64,000 nucleotides of DNA from Roseobacter fucihabitans (GCF_014337925.2 NZ_CP143423.1:960501-1024500), one strand, 5' to 3'; counted from the stretch's first letter, positions 1 to 7,966 are shown. The notes: a model not told the origin generated them from the sequence alone. Made by a program: numbers and translations.

Positions 1-1
1 C

Positions 2-217
2 GTGCCGCCCATCGTCGATGAGGCCTTGGCGCAGTTTCCACAGCTGCAAACCCTCTGGATGCAAATCGGGGTTGAACATCCGGAGGCCGCCAGCAAGGCC
101 GAAGCGCGCGGCGTCACCGTCATCCAGAACAGATGCCCCAAGATCGAGTATCAGCGCCTGTTCGGCGAATTGCGCATGGGTGGCTTTGCGACGGGTGTTA
201 TTTCGTCGAAACTCTAG
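2..217 (+). CDS. CoA-binding domain protein (YccU-like), C-terminal part only
   Basis: The visible 71 residues match the second half of the small Rossmann-fold CoA-binding (YccU-type) family: they contain the VEHPEAASKAEARGVTVIQNRC-like stretch around residues 24-45, where these proteins have a conserved Asn-Arg-Cys-Pro near the end, followed by the terminal GVISSKL-type tail. The upstream part, including the glycine-rich nucleotide loop, lies outside the window, so no start can be given. The molecular role of this family is poorly known; ligand binding is by homology only. The gene converges on hisE and the two stop codons overlap by four bases. Confidence 0.75.
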   Translation: MPPIVDEALAQFPQLQTLWMQIGVEHPEAASKAEARGVTVIQNRCPKIEYQRLFGELRMGGFATGVISSKL

Positions 218-522
218 GAACGCGCGGCTTTTTCCGCGATGCCGGATTGGGCCTGCCGGCTTTCAAGCTCCGCCAGAACATCCGCGAGCGTCACATCCCG
301 CGCGGCCAGCATGACCATGAGGTGGTAGAGCACATCTGCCGCTTCCGACGTCAGCCCTGCCTTGTCACCCTTCACCGCTTCGATGATGGCCTCAATGGCT
401 TCCTCACCGAATTTTTCGGCGCATTTTTCGGGACCCTTCGCCAAGAGCTGCGCGGTCCAGCTGCTTTTTGGATCCGCGACCTTGCGCGCCTGAATGGTGT
501 CGAAAAGATCGTTCAGTGTCAT
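214..522 (-). CDS. hisE: phosphoribosyl-ATP pyrophosphatase HisE
   Basis: Second step of histidine synthesis: hydrolyses phosphoribosyl-ATP to phosphoribosyl-AMP and pyrophosphate in the cytoplasm. The 102-residue length is normal for stand-alone HisE of the MazG-like all-alpha fold. The conserved metal-binding helix region [16 protein letters not shown] lies around residues 31-46, followed by the [13 protein letters not shown] helix near residues 60-72. Its ATG overlaps the hisF stop codon (ATGA), so translation is probably coupled. It is the last gene of the minus-strand his run. Confidence 0.95.
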   Translation of the reverse strand: MTLNDLFDTIQARKVADPKSSWTAQLLAKGPEKCAEKFGEEAIEAIIEAVKGDKAGLTSEAADVLYHLMVMLAARDVTLADVLAELESRQAQSGIAEKAARS

Positions 523-1280
523 ATCAGCCTCATCGGTATACCGGCGGCGGCCATGTGGTCCTTGGCCTGGCGGATGGTGAAGTCGCCAAAATGAAAAATC
601 GACGCGGCCAGAACCGCCGAGGCACCGCCCTCTGTCACGCCCTCGACCAGATGATCGAGCGTGCCGACCCCGCCAGAGGCGATCACCGGCACATGCACCG
701 CGTCGGAAATGGCGCGTGTGAGCGGCAGGTTGAAACCCGCGCGGGTGCCGTCGCGGTCCATGGAGGTCAGCAGGATTTCACCCGCACCTTTTGCAACGAC
801 GGTCCGCGCGAATTCGACCGCGTCAATGCCGGTGGGTTTGCGCCCGCCGTGCGTGAAGATTTCCCATTTGCCGGGGCTGACCGTCTTGGCGTCGATGGCG
901 ACCACGATGCATTGGCTGCCGAATTGATCCGCCGCTTGCGCGACAACATCCGGGTTGGCGACGGCTGCCGAGTTGAATGAGACCTTATCCGCGCCCGCCA
1001 GCAGCAAAGCGCGCACATCCGCAGGCGTGCGCACGCCACCCCCGACCGTCAGCGGGATGTAGCAATGTTCCGCCGTGCGGGTGACGACATCGAACATGGT
1101 CGCGCGGTTTTCATGCGTCGCGGTGATGTCGAGGAAACATAATTCATCCGCACCCGCGGCGTCATAGGCGATGGCGGCATCGACCGGGTCGCCCGCATCG
1201 CGCAGATCGACGAAATTCACGCCCTTGACCACGCGGCCATCGGCGACGTCAAGGCAGGGGATGATGCGGGTTTTCAGCAT
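519..1280 (-). CDS. hisF: imidazole glycerol phosphate synthase subunit HisF
   Basis: Cyclase subunit of the HisFH complex: uses ammonia from HisH to turn PRFAR into imidazole glycerol phosphate and AICAR. I chose the ATG at 1280, which gives [11 protein letters not shown] and 253 residues, the family norm; an upstream in-frame extension does not look like HisF. Both catalytic aspartates are in their usual places, Asp11 ([12 protein letters not shown]) and Asp130 (VVAIDAK). The (beta/alpha)8 phosphate-binding loops are visible as [12 protein letters not shown] and VIASGGVG. The stop overlaps the start of hisE. Confidence 0.96.
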   Translation of the reverse strand: MLKTRIIPCLDVADGRVVKGVNFVDLRDAGDPVDAAIAYDAAGADELCFLDITATHENRATMFDVVTRTAEHCYIPLTVGGGVRTPADVRALLLAGADKVSFNSAAVANPDVVAQAADQFGSQCIVVAIDAKTVSPGKWEIFTHGGRKPTGIDAVEFARTVVAKGAGEILLTSMDRDGTRAGFNLPLTRAISDAVHVPVIASGGVGTLDHLVEGVTEGGASAVLAASIFHFGDFTIRQAKDHMAAAGIPMRLI

Positions 1281-1287
1281 GCCGGAC

Positions 1288-1776
1288 TCATTCCAGGAGA
1301 GGGAATTTCTGCCCCGGTTGCGCGCCACGTGCAACACGCCCCAACGCATTTCGCGCGATCAGGATGTGAAACGGCAGAATGACCCTGAGATAGGCGCGCC
1401 CGCCGATGTTATGGGGGCGCACCCAAGTGGCCAGATGGATGTAGTTTTGCTCTGCCAGAACGCTCACGCGGAAATCGAGGTGGCGGTCGTTGAAACCGGC
1501 AATCACCTCGGTGTCACAGGACGATTCGACCGGAAAGAGGCCCAATTTCTGTTTGGACTCGGGTCCATCCGTCCTCAGGCCAAAGGGCGCGGTGAGCAGA
1601 TTGCGCAAAGCCACAAGATTTTTCGCCCAGCCCGGAAAATCCACGATGATTTCTGCGGCCTCTGGCGCGTTCAGATCACTGGCAACCTTGTAGCAGTCCA
1701 GAAAATCCTGCGCCTTGCGCCGCGCGTGCAGCGGGCTGCTCGATGGCAATGCGCTCTTTGTGACCCGCGCGGGCAT
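1288..1776 (-). CDS. DUF2867-like protein encoded between hisA and hisF
   Basis: A 162-residue protein without signal peptide that resembles the uncharacterised DUF2867 family ([15 protein letters not shown], then [13 protein letters not shown] and a C-terminal [20 protein letters not shown] block). No catalytic role is known to me. Three candidate starts lie at its 5' end (GTG 1785, ATG 1782, ATG 1776); the AAGGAG at about 1787-1792 is eight bases from ATG 1776 but too close to the others, so I used 1776. That same AAGGAG encodes the last codons of hisA, so the two are tightly coupled. Placement inside the his run suggests co-expression, not necessarily a role in the pathway. Confidence 0.75.
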   Translation of the reverse strand: MPARVTKSALPSSSPLHARRKAQDFLDCYKVASDLNAPEAAEIIVDFPGWAKNLVALRNLLTAPFGLRTDGPESKQKLGLFPVESSCDTEVIAGFNDRHLDFRVSVLAEQNYIHLATWVRPHNIGGRAYLRVILPFHILIARNALGRVARGAQPGQKFPLLE

Positions 1777-1781
1777 ATCCA

Positions 1782-2504
1782 TCACTCCTTCAGGGCTGAA
1801 AGCGCCGCTTTCAGATCAATCGCCCCATCATAGAGCGCGCGTCCCGAAATTGCGCCATTCAAATCTGCGCCACAATCGCGCAGGGCGATGAGGTCTTGCA
1901 GGGAGGAAACCCCCCCCGATGCGATCACCGGGATCGACACCGCGCGGGCAAGCACCGCCGTGGCCTCGATGTTGGGACCGCCCATCGCCCCATCACGCAG
2001 GATGTCAGTGTAAATGATTGCGGCTACGCCCGCGTCTTCAAAGGATTTCGCCAGATCGGTGACCTGCACATCGGTTTCAGTTGCCCAGCCTTTGGTGGCA
2101 ACCAACCCGTTGCGCGCATCAATACCCACCGCGACATGGCCGGGAAAGCGGCGCGCGGCCTGGCGCACCAGATCGGGGTTCTCAACGGCAACCGTACCCA
2201 GGATAACGCGGGTGATGCCTTTTTCGAGCCAGGCCTCAATGGTCGCCATATCCCGGATGCCTCCGCCCAATTGCGTCGGCACAAGGCAGGTTTTCAGAAT
2301 CGCCTCGACCGAAGCCGCATTGACCGGCGCGCCCTCGAATGCCCCGTTCAGATCAACCAGATGCAGCCACGCGCACCCCGCATCCACAAAGGCCTGCGCC
2401 TGGGCGGCGGGGTCGTCATTGAACACGGTGGATCGGTCCATATCCCCGTGCACAAGGCGCACAGCCTTGCCGTCTTTGAGGTCAATGGCAGGGTAGAGGA
2501 TCAT
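1782..2504 (-). CDS. hisA: ProFAR isomerase HisA
   Basis: Converts ProFAR to PRFAR by an Amadori rearrangement in histidine synthesis. The 240-residue protein begins [12 protein letters not shown], with the catalytic base Asp8 and the catalytic acid Asp129 (VGIDARNG) in the expected positions; glycine-rich phosphate loops QLGGGIRD and IASGGVSS are present. Two ATG codons are adjacent (2507 and 2504); AGGAG lies six bases before the second, so I used 2504. The DUF2867-like gene and hisF follow on the same strand. Confidence 0.95.
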   Translation of the reverse strand: MILYPAIDLKDGKAVRLVHGDMDRSTVFNDDPAAQAQAFVDAGCAWLHLVDLNGAFEGAPVNAASVEAILKTCLVPTQLGGGIRDMATIEAWLEKGITRVILGTVAVENPDLVRQAARRFPGHVAVGIDARNGLVATKGWATETDVQVTDLAKSFEDAGVAAIIYTDILRDGAMGGPNIEATAVLARAVSIPVIASGGVSSLQDLIALRDCGADLNGAISGRALYDGAIDLKAALSALKE

Positions 2505-2922
2505 CATGGGCTCCTATCTTGGCGAACATTTGACGCTACGCGCGTCATGCACGTTTCATCCATGCTTTGCAACGCGACGCGGGGTCATGATTGTATGGGG
2601 GCAAAGGCCGGAGGGGGTCGTGCATAAAGGGGAAGGTGAATAGAGGGGCCAGGTATGGTGCCCGTCCAATGACGCGGTATATCCTGGAAAGATCGCATGA
2701 AGGTGTCGGGTGGGTTGATGTATTCCAAACAGGACAGGTAGTGGATAGCGCAATAGCGGTGCCAGACTTGGGGTGCACGGTAAAAAATATCCGCGGGGTT
2801 GGTGATCGGCGTTCCGGTTCAACGCTTCATTAACAGGTCTTGTCGTACAAAAGCACTTTCGCCCCTGACCCTCTTGATAGGTGTATCAGGTCTCGTTCAT
2901 TTGTTATCGCCCTGGTGCACAT
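2505..2922. other. intergenic stretch between hisA and the opposite-strand ORF
   Basis: About 420 bases between the hisA start and a divergent ORF. Several short open frames exist, but their compositions look random (many Arg, Gly and His) and no good ribosome site precedes them. I see no tRNA, strong hairpin or long repeat. A promoter for hisA and one for the rightward ORF could both lie here, but I could not pick convincing -35/-10 boxes. Confidence 0.4.
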
Positions 2923-3426
2923 ATGTCTCATCGTCGCAAACCAGCCTCAGAAATAACACCGGAATATGAAGATAGTGGTCTGTTCAAAAGCAAGGTGGGA
3001 CAGCTCGCCGTCGAGCTGGTGCCGCAAATGTCCAGAAATTCGCGCAACGATCTGGTGGTGCGGGGTTTTGCAAATCGAACCACGGAAATCGAGGTTGCCT
3101 TTGCCGGGCGGCGCGTAAAAGAGGCAGGCCCATTGGAGGCGCGCCTCAATGCGCTCATGAATAAACGGATACGCGAGGCGAAGGCTTTGGGTGAAAAGGC
3201 ACCTGATATTGATCATGTGCGCCTGCCCGTTTTGATTGAAGGGGCCTGGCGACCCAGGTTCAGGCGCGATCAGACCGGATGGGAGACCCGCAGTTACTAT
3301 TTGTTTGCAGCACGCTGGTCGATCCTGGATAACGAAGGAAATTCAGTCTCATTCGGCTCTCCCCCCCTTGTCGTGATGTCCGGCCAGCCGAAGTCAGACG
3401 CGCCAAAGCAGAGCGGGATGCAATGA
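2923..3426 (+). CDS. hypothetical protein inserted between hisA and hisH on the opposite strand
   Basis: I do not recognise this 167-residue protein. I took ATG 2923 (MSHRRKPASEITPEYEDSG); a GTG at 2881 would add 14 residues, and neither has a clear ribosome site. It is charged and soluble, with no signal peptide or membrane segment. The central region alternates basic and acidic residues (FANRTTEIEVAFAGRRVKEAG) and the C-terminal half is rich in aromatic residues (WRPRFRRDQTGWETRSYYLFAARWSILD). Codon use is less GC-biased than the flanking his genes. It converges on hisH and splits the his gene run, which suggests later insertion. Confidence 0.55.
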   Translation: MSHRRKPASEITPEYEDSGLFKSKVGQLAVELVPQMSRNSRNDLVVRGFANRTTEIEVAFAGRRVKEAGPLEARLNALMNKRIREAKALGEKAPDIDHVRLPVLIEGAWRPRFRRDQTGWETRSYYLFAARWSILDNEGNSVSFGSPPLVVMSGQPKSDAPKQSGMQ

Positions 3427-3487
3427 CTATTTTATAGCACCCTGTTTGGCGCAACGCAGATCGCCCCCGGTGCCGTTTCGCTTGGGC

Positions 3488-4126
3488 CTAGGGGCACCAC
3501 CGCAGGAAATTGGCGATCATGTGAAGCCCGGCGGATTGGCTTTTTTCGGGATGGAATTGCAAGCCAATCATCGTGCCGGTGCCGATAATGGCCGTGACGT
3601 CACCGCCATAATCCACATGCGCCAGACGGTGCGCCGGGTTGGTGACGGCCATCTGATAGCTATGAACGAAATAGGCGTGATCGCCGCTGGCAATGCCATC
3701 AAACACCGGGTGCGCCGCGTCCAATATCAGATCGTTCCACCCCATATGCGGGACCTTGAGCCGGGGATCGTCTGGGGAAATCCGCGTTACCTCTCCCTGC
3801 ACCCAGTCCAAGCCTTGCGTGTCTTCATACTCGCGGCCCCAACTGGCCATCAGTTGCATACCAACGCAGATGCCCATGAAAGGCCGTCCCTTGGTTTCAA
3901 CCGCCTCGATCATCGCGGCATAAAGGCCGGAATGCCCCTTCAACGCCGCCATACAGGCCGGAAAAGCGCCATCGCCGGGCAGCACAATACGGTCGGCGCG
4001 CGCTACGACATCGGCGTCCCCCGTCACGATGATGTCACCGCCGCCCGTCTCGCGTGCCATGCGCTCGAACGCCTTATGTGCCGAATGCAGGTTGCCGCTC
4101 TCATAATCGATGATGGCTGTGAGCAC
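3488..4126 (-). CDS. hisH: imidazole glycerol phosphate synthase glutaminase subunit HisH
   Basis: Class I glutamine amidotransferase that feeds ammonia to HisF. The start is GTG at 4126, giving VLTAIIDYESGNLHSAHKAF as the standard N-terminus and 212 residues; the open frame continues upstream but only as the shadow of hisB. The triad is complete: Cys87 in GICVGMQL, and His192 and Glu194 in LQFHPEKS. The start lies one base after the hisB stop, so translation is probably coupled. Confidence 0.94.
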   Translation of the reverse strand: MLTAIIDYESGNLHSAHKAFERMARETGGGDIIVTGDADVVARADRIVLPGDGAFPACMAALKGHSGLYAAMIEAVETKGRPFMGICVGMQLMASWGREYEDTQGLDWVQGEVTRISPDDPRLKVPHMGWNDLILDAAHPVFDGIASGDHAYFVHSYQMAVTNPAHRLAHVDYGGDVTAIIGTGTMIGLQFHPEKSQSAGLHMIANFLRWCP

Positions 4127-4127
4127 G

Positions 4128-4715
4128 TCAGAGCGCGCCTTTGGTCGAGGGGATCGCATCCGCCTTGCGCGGGTCCACCTCAACGGCATCCCGCAGCGCG
4201 CGCGCGACCGATTTAAAGGTGGCTTCGGCGATATGATGGCTGTTGAGCCCGTGGAGCAGATCGACATGCAGGGTGATCCCGCCATGCGTGCTGAGCGCCT
4301 GAAAGAATTCGCGCACCAGTTCGGTGTCGAAATTGCCGATTTTAGCGCTCGGCACATCAACGTTCCAGATCAGGAACGGGCGGGCGGATAAATCAAGTGC
4401 TGTGCGCACCAGCGCGTCATCCATCGGCAGCAGGCACGCGCCATACCGACGGATCCCGCGTTTATCGCCAAGAGCTGCGGCCAGCGCCTGACCCAGCGCG
4501 ATGCCTGTATCCTCAACCGTGTGGTGGTCATCAATGTGCAGATCCCCCTTGGCCCGCACGCTCATGTCAATCAGCGAATGGCGCGCCAACTGGTCCAGCA
4601 TATGATCAAAGAAACCAACGCCGGTCTGGTTGTCGTAACTGCCGGTACCTTCGAGATTGACACGCACGGTGATCTCGGTTTCCGCCGTGGATCGCGTCAG
4701 GGAATGGCTGCGCAT
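4128..4715 (-). CDS. hisB: imidazoleglycerol-phosphate dehydratase HisB
   Basis: Mn-dependent dehydratase that converts imidazole glycerol phosphate to imidazole acetol phosphate. Start at ATG 4715, with AGGAG six bases upstream; 195 residues, the size of monofunctional HisB without a phosphatase domain. The two metal-binding motifs are visible: DDHHTVED (His64, His65, Glu68) and [11 protein letters not shown] near residue 165. It is the first gene of the minus-strand his run in this window. An Lrp-type gene diverges from it about 140 bases upstream. Confidence 0.95.
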   Translation of the reverse strand: MRSHSLTRSTAETEITVRVNLEGTGSYDNQTGVGFFDHMLDQLARHSLIDMSVRAKGDLHIDDHHTVEDTGIALGQALAAALGDKRGIRRYGACLLPMDDALVRTALDLSARPFLIWNVDVPSAKIGNFDTELVREFFQALSTHGGITLHVDLLHGLNSHHIAEATFKSVARALRDAVEVDPRKADAIPSTKGAL

Positions 4716-4854
4716 GGGGGACTCCTGCCCAATAGAATTGCGCGCCTTTATAACAGCCACGGCGCGCAGGCCAAGATGCCACATTCGGGATTGCGGCTTG
4801 CGTGCTCTATATGTCAGCTTGGGGCAGGGCGGTTTGCCCGGTCAAGGAGACTTC

Positions 4855-5094
4855 ATGAGCACCTGCGTCTTTATCCAGATCCGCTGCACACCCGGCTCAA
4901 CTTACCGCGTAGCAGAAGAAATTGCGCTGCGCGAAATCCACTCGGAACTCTATTCCACCAGCGGCGATTTCGACCTTCTGATGAAGGTCTATATTCCCAA
5001 GGACGCCGATGTGGGCAAATATATCAATGACCGTCTGCTTGACATCAACGGGATTGAACGGTCGCTCACAACGATGACGTTCAAAGTCTTTTGA
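4855..5094 (+). CDS. stand-alone Lrp/AsnC ligand-binding (RAM) domain protein
   Basis: A 79-residue protein made only of the Lrp/AsnC effector-binding fold: beta strand (STCVFIQIRC), helix (GSTYRVAEEIALREIHSELY), then STSGDFDLLMKVYIPK, where GDFD/GDYDL is the family hallmark. There is no helix-turn-helix, so it cannot bind DNA like a full Lrp regulator. Such orphan RAM proteins may bind amino acids or pair with full-length Lrp proteins; its position beside the his genes is suggestive but proves nothing. Start ATG 4855 has AAGGAG five bases upstream. It overlaps or abuts the next small gene. Confidence 0.85.
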   Translation: MSTCVFIQIRCTPGSTYRVAEEIALREIHSELYSTSGDFDLLMKVYIPKDADVGKYINDRLLDINGIERSLTTMTFKVF

Positions 5095-5102
5095 GGGTCC
5101 TA

Positions 5103-5435
5103 TTGTGCGCCTGGATGATAGCGGCCTATGCGCTGGCAGCGCCCGTAATGGCACAAGAAAAGATTTATGAAGGCGAGGAGGCGGCTGCGCTGCGCTGTGC
5201 CAATGCGATTGCGCTCACGGCCGTTGCGCTGGAATCGACGGGCCGTATCGGGTCGACGGAAAAGCAGGTCATGCTTGATATCACCCTGCGCATTCTGGTC
5301 GAACACGTCAGTGGGACATGGGCGCAGAAGAAGGCCGCCTTGGGCGTGGTGCGAGACCGCCGTGACCTGGAGCAGACCTTTGAGGATTTCGAACGCTACG
5401 CCAATCAATGCCTGCGCCAGTTCCCGATCAATTGA
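5103..5435 (+). CDS. small exported protein of unknown function
   Basis: About 110 residues with an N-terminal signal peptide (LCAWMIAAYALAAPVMAQ, cleavage expected after the second Ala-rich box) and a mature part of about 90 residues rich in helix-forming Ala, Leu, Arg and Glu. The two cysteines in the mature protein (RCANAIAL and NQCLRQF) could pair in the periplasm. TTG 5103 is my preferred start because GAGGG lies six to seven bases upstream; TTG 5091 and ATG 5115 are alternatives. It follows the RAM-domain gene directly and ends inside the convergent gph gene with an eight-base overlap. I do not recognise the family. Confidence 0.65.
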   Translation: MCAWMIAAYALAAPVMAQEKIYEGEEAAALRCANAIALTAVALESTGRIGSTEKQVMLDITLRILVEHVSGTWAQKKAALGVVRDRRDLEQTFEDFERYANQCLRQFPIN

Positions 5436-6129
5436 CCGGCGAGTGTCCTGGTTTGTGGGTCGGCTCTTGCGTGCAAAACGCAAACAAGCGCGGATCATCC
5501 CAGTCAGAGAATTTCAGATCAGGATCCGGGACGGGCAACGGTGTATTCAGGTATCCTTCTGTGAATAAACCGAATTTTATTCCCGCCCGTGCCGCCGTTA
5601 AATGATCCACAGCACTGTCACCGATGTAAACGGCACCACTGGCCTCAACGCCCAGCATGTCACAGCACGCCTGCAACGGGGCCGGGTCAGGCTTTTTCGC
5701 CCGATCAGGTTCGGCCCCCAGGATCACATCGAAATAACCCGCAAGATCCAGTGCTGCACAGATGTCACGCGCCGGCGCAGTGGGTTTGTTGGTGCACAGC
5801 CCCATGATGATACCACGCTGTTTCAGCCCCTCCAGAAAGGCCACGACACCGGGGTAGGGGCGCGTCAAATCCACGCTATGGGTTTCGTAATACGCCAGAA
5901 AATGCACCAGCGTTTCCTGCTGTAATTCCGGGGGTGCCGAACCCGTCGCCACCAGCGCGCGCGCTACCAGTTTTTCCACACCATTGCCGATAAAGGAGAC
6001 AACAGTGCCCAGATCGAGCGGTGGTCTGCCGACAAGGCCCAGGGCGTGGTTGGTCGCCGCTTGCAGGTCAGGTGCGCTGTGGATCAGCGTGCCGTCGAGG
6101 TCGAAAATGATGGTGTTTGTTCGGGTCAT
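5428..6129 (-). CDS. gph: phosphoglycolate phosphatase, HAD superfamily
   Basis: Dephosphorylates 2-phosphoglycolate (from photorespiration or DNA repair) to glycolate. 233 residues with the full set of HAD motifs: I, FDLDGTL (Asp10 nucleophile, Asp12); II, LCTNKP; III, the Lys in KKPDPAPL; and IV, VYIGDSAVD. The helical C1 cap is in the usual place between motifs I and II. Substrate is by homology; other small phosphomonoesters remain possible. Confidence 0.88.
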   Translation of the reverse strand: MTRTNTIIFDLDGTLIHSAPDLQAATNHALGLVGRPPLDLGTVVSFIGNGVEKLVARALVATGSAPPELQQETLVHFLAYYETHSVDLTRPYPGVVAFLEGLKQRGIIMGLCTNKPTAPARDICAALDLAGYFDVILGAEPDRAKKPDPAPLQACCDMLGVEASGAVYIGDSAVDHLTAARAGIKFGLFTEGYLNTPLPVPDPDLKFSDWDDPRLFAFCTQEPTHKPGHSPVN

Positions 6130-6224
6130 ACCGGTGATTAAACCGCGCTTTGAAAAATGACCATTGCCGCTTGCGAAAAAGATCAGCCGGGGCGCGCCTT
6201 GAACACCACTGGCAATGCGTCATT

Positions 6225-6662
6225 TCAGGGCGTCGCAAAAGCCGCGTGAAGATAGGCGCGCATGAGCAAGCTGGCCTTGTCCTGCATGTCCCTGCGCCAA
6301 ACCGCATGGGTGATCACGGGGTCATGCGCCTCCATGATGGGCCGCGTGACGATGCGCAGGTCCGCACGCACCTGCGCGTTATCGGCCTGGATTGTGACGC
6401 CCATACCGCAGGCGACAAGCCCGATGATGCTGAGCGTGTCGGGGCCGGTTTGGACGACATTGGGCTCAAAACCTGCCTGGCGGCATAACCTGTTAAGATG
6501 GCGATGAAAGACCACCCAGCGATCCACCGACCCGGTCACAAAAGGCGTATCCTTGAGGGCCGAAACTGGAATCACCGCGCGCATACTCAGCGGATGGGCA
6601 CGCGGCAAGAGCACCACAAGCGGGTCGCTCTGAACGGGTATCTTCCCGCGTTCAGGATGTTG
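6225..6662 (-). pseudogene. LysR-type regulator remnant lacking the DNA-binding domain
   Basis: The readable part matches the C-terminal half of a LysR effector-binding domain: a strand-rich SDPLVVLLPRAHPLS start, then FVTGSVDRWVVFHRHLNRLC, the invariant-type turn LVACGMGVTI, and a final helix with MRAYL. A stop codon at about 6663-6665 closes the frame before the first half of the effector domain and the winged helix-turn-helix, and I find no HTH in other frames upstream. It is probably a dead gene; a truncated protein from GTG 6617 could still be made, but it could not bind DNA. Confidence 0.7.
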
Positions 6663-6975
6663 CTATCGTGATTCGATGTGCCACCAACACGATTTGCTGA
6701 CATCACCCCTGAAGAGGCGTCGTTCCATTCAGATGGGCGGTCTGCGCGGGGGAGCAACATCGGCCCCGCAAAGTAACTGCGATGATCGAAAGAAAAGGTA
6801 TTTTTCAGCGACAAACACGTCCGAAAGAGGTGACAAAATTCCATCAGAGGGGCTGCAGTATAACATCAGTGTTTGAATGCAAATAGTTAAATATGAATGA
6901 TTTGATCGCGCAACAATTCGCATTCGTTTTAGCGAAAAGTCCCCAGAAATTCCTGATACATGGAGATGCCGATCT

Positions 6976-6991
6976 GATGTCATATGACATC
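6976..6991. promoter_or_regulatory. 16-bp perfect palindrome, candidate operator
   Basis: GATGTCATATGACATC is self-complementary over all 16 bases. It lies in gene-free, AT-richer DNA about 200 bases upstream of the tRNA-Gly 3' side, and no intact regulator gene is adjacent. The shape fits a dimeric regulator site, but no binding protein can be named. Confidence 0.3.
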
Positions 6992-7022
6992 GGATTAGGT
7001 CGCTTCCCTGCTGCCTGCGCCG

Positions 7023-7036
7023 GCAGGTTAACCTGC
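7023..7036. promoter_or_regulatory. 14-bp perfect palindrome, candidate operator
   Basis: GCAGGTTAACCTGC is fully self-complementary, and its left end also pairs with an upstream CTGCC at 7011-7015 (CTGCC with GGCAG). It lies 31 bases after the 16-bp palindrome at 6976. Either two operators or nested stem-loops are possible. Confidence 0.3.
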
Positions 7037-7130
7037 ACGCGACGACATGTATCTGAAAACGAATTGGGGCGGAAGTTCATTTTCCGTCAAAATTTCAATC
7101 TTGCACCAAGCATTTCATACTGCCCACACC

Positions 7131-7162
7131 ATAAAAGCAGAAGAACCGCCCGAAGGCGGTTC
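7131..7162 (-). terminator. rho-independent terminator of tRNA-Gly
   Basis: On the minus strand the sequence reads AGAACCGCC, loop TTCG, GGCGGTTCT, then a T-containing tail ending in CTTTTAT. The nine-base-pair GC-rich stem with a UUCG-type tetraloop lies about 30 bases after the tRNA 3' end, which is the usual arrangement. Confidence 0.85.
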
Positions 7163-7192
7163 TATCTAATAAATTGGGTATTTTGGCGAATT

Positions 7193-7267
7193 TGGAGCGG
7201 GCGAGGCGATTCGAACGCCCGACCCTAACCTTGGCAAGGTTATGCTCTACCCCTGAGCTACGCCCGC
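7193..7267 (-). tRNA. tRNA-Gly (anticodon GCC), CCA encoded
   Basis: The minus strand gives an acceptor stem GCGGGCG pairing with CGCCCGC, a D-arm (TAGCTCAGGGGTAGAGC), an anticodon stem AACCT/AGGTT around TGCCA with anticodon GCC, a T-arm with GTTCGAATC, and a discriminator T followed by genomically encoded CCA at 7195-7193. Total 75 bases including CCA. A strong terminator follows. The adjacent DNA upstream carries a decayed insertion sequence. Confidence 0.96.
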
Positions 7268-7522
7268 TTCCTTGGGTGAGCCGTGAAATAGCGGTGCTGC
7301 CGGTTCCCTGCAAGGGAAAAAACCAAAAACTGCCAAAAATCTTTGCATGAGTATCTGCGCGCGCAAAGCACCGCCGCCGCCCCCGATACAGGCCTTCTCA
7401 ACCAGATCCCGTATCCTACCATGGAGATCCCACGTGGGACCGGATCCATGGCGCGTGGCGGGCACCAACGACCTTTCAGATGGCACTTTACCCAATGTTC
7501 TTGGAAGAGCCTGATCTGGTTT
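7268..7522. other. short accessory stretch between tRNA-Gly and the IS remnant
   Basis: No gene is recognisable. The stretch includes an extended inverted repeat at 7419-7451, listed separately. It probably includes the tRNA-Gly promoter on the minus strand just beyond 7267. Confidence 0.35.
7419..7451. repeat. 33-bp nested inverted repeat
   Basis: The ends are CCATGG on both sides (7419-7424 and 7446-7451), extended inward by GA/TC pairs, and the middle is the perfect 12-bp palindrome TCCCACGTGGGA (7428-7439). It lies about 70 bases outside the IS3 inverted repeat. It does not share the arms of the hairpin family found inside the IS. Function unknown. Confidence 0.45.
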
Positions 7523-7590
7523 TGGACCTGTCGCGGTTTCGTGCCGCCCCCGGTGCTCGTTTAAGCCACCTTCCGTTCGAATGCGTACCG

Positions 7591-7629
7591 CTGCCCGGCA
7601 GGCGATTGCAAAGTAATCTGCCGAGAGGG
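7591..7629 (-). repeat. hairpin element copy D (in IS3 orfB tail)
   Basis: Read on the minus strand: left arm CCCTCTC, core GGCAGATTAC-TTT-GCAATCGC, right arm CTGCCGGGCAG. The core folds with one A/C mismatch, which makes it intermediate between copies A and B. It separates codons for KSP from AFERKVA at the end of the transposase, so the empty site can be inferred from the protein. Confidence 0.8.
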
Positions 7630-7816
7630 GGGCTTTTCCAGCCCAGTGCTGAGTGGCGGCGACGCGGATTGTAGAAGCCATTGATGTATTCAAAGATGGC
7701 CATCTCCGGCCTTCCTCCGCGTCTCCCAAGTTTCCCGCCAGATCAGTTCCGCCTTGATGGTTTTGAAGAACGTCTCAACCGCCGCATTATCGTAACAATT
7801 GCCCTTTCCGCTCATG

Positions 7817-7854
7817 CACTGCCCGGCAGCACATGTTTACATGTGTGAGAGGGG
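7817..7854 (-). repeat. hairpin element copy C (in IS3 orfB, different core)
   Basis: Read on the minus strand: CCCTCTC, then a core containing the perfect inverted repeat CACATGT-AA-ACATGTG, then CTGCCGGGCAGTG. The arms match copies A, B and D but the stem sequence is unrelated to theirs. It lies between the codons for GFKAS and MSGKGN of the transposase and shifts the frame. Confidence 0.8.
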
Positions 7855-7930
7855 ACGCCTTGAAGCCATGCTGGCGCAGGATCTTCCGATAATCATGCGA
7901 ACAATATTGGCTTGCGCGTTCCGTGTGGTG

Positions 7931-7966
7931 CCCTCTCGGCAGATTACTTTGTAATCGCCTGCCGGG
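7931..7966 (+). repeat. hairpin element copy A (in IS3 orfB)
   Basis: Plus strand: CCCTCTC, core GGCAGATTAC-TTT-GTAATCGC, then CTGCCGGG; the last CAG of the right arm is replaced by TAA. The stem pairs perfectly over ATTAC/GTAAT and extends to GGCAG/CTGCC. It interrupts the transposase between the segments ending RLH and starting HHTERASQ, in the opposite orientation to copies C and D. Confidence 0.8.

Larger units (their letters stand above)
6663..7130. other. gene-free stretch between the LysR remnant and tRNA-Gly
   Basis: Roughly 470 bases, noticeably more AT-rich than the coding DNA around it. Only short random-looking open frames are present. It holds two perfect palindromes listed separately (6976-6991 and 7023-7036). 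The missing 5' half of the LysR gene is not recognisable here. Confidence 0.4.

Noticed and set aside
2591-2833. Possible 80-residue protein upstream of hisA
   Set aside because: Composition is random-looking, no ribosome site, no family features.
6893-7228. Possible 111-residue protein crossing the tRNA-Gly gene
   Set aside because: It runs through the terminator and the tRNA on the opposite strand, so it is a chance frame.
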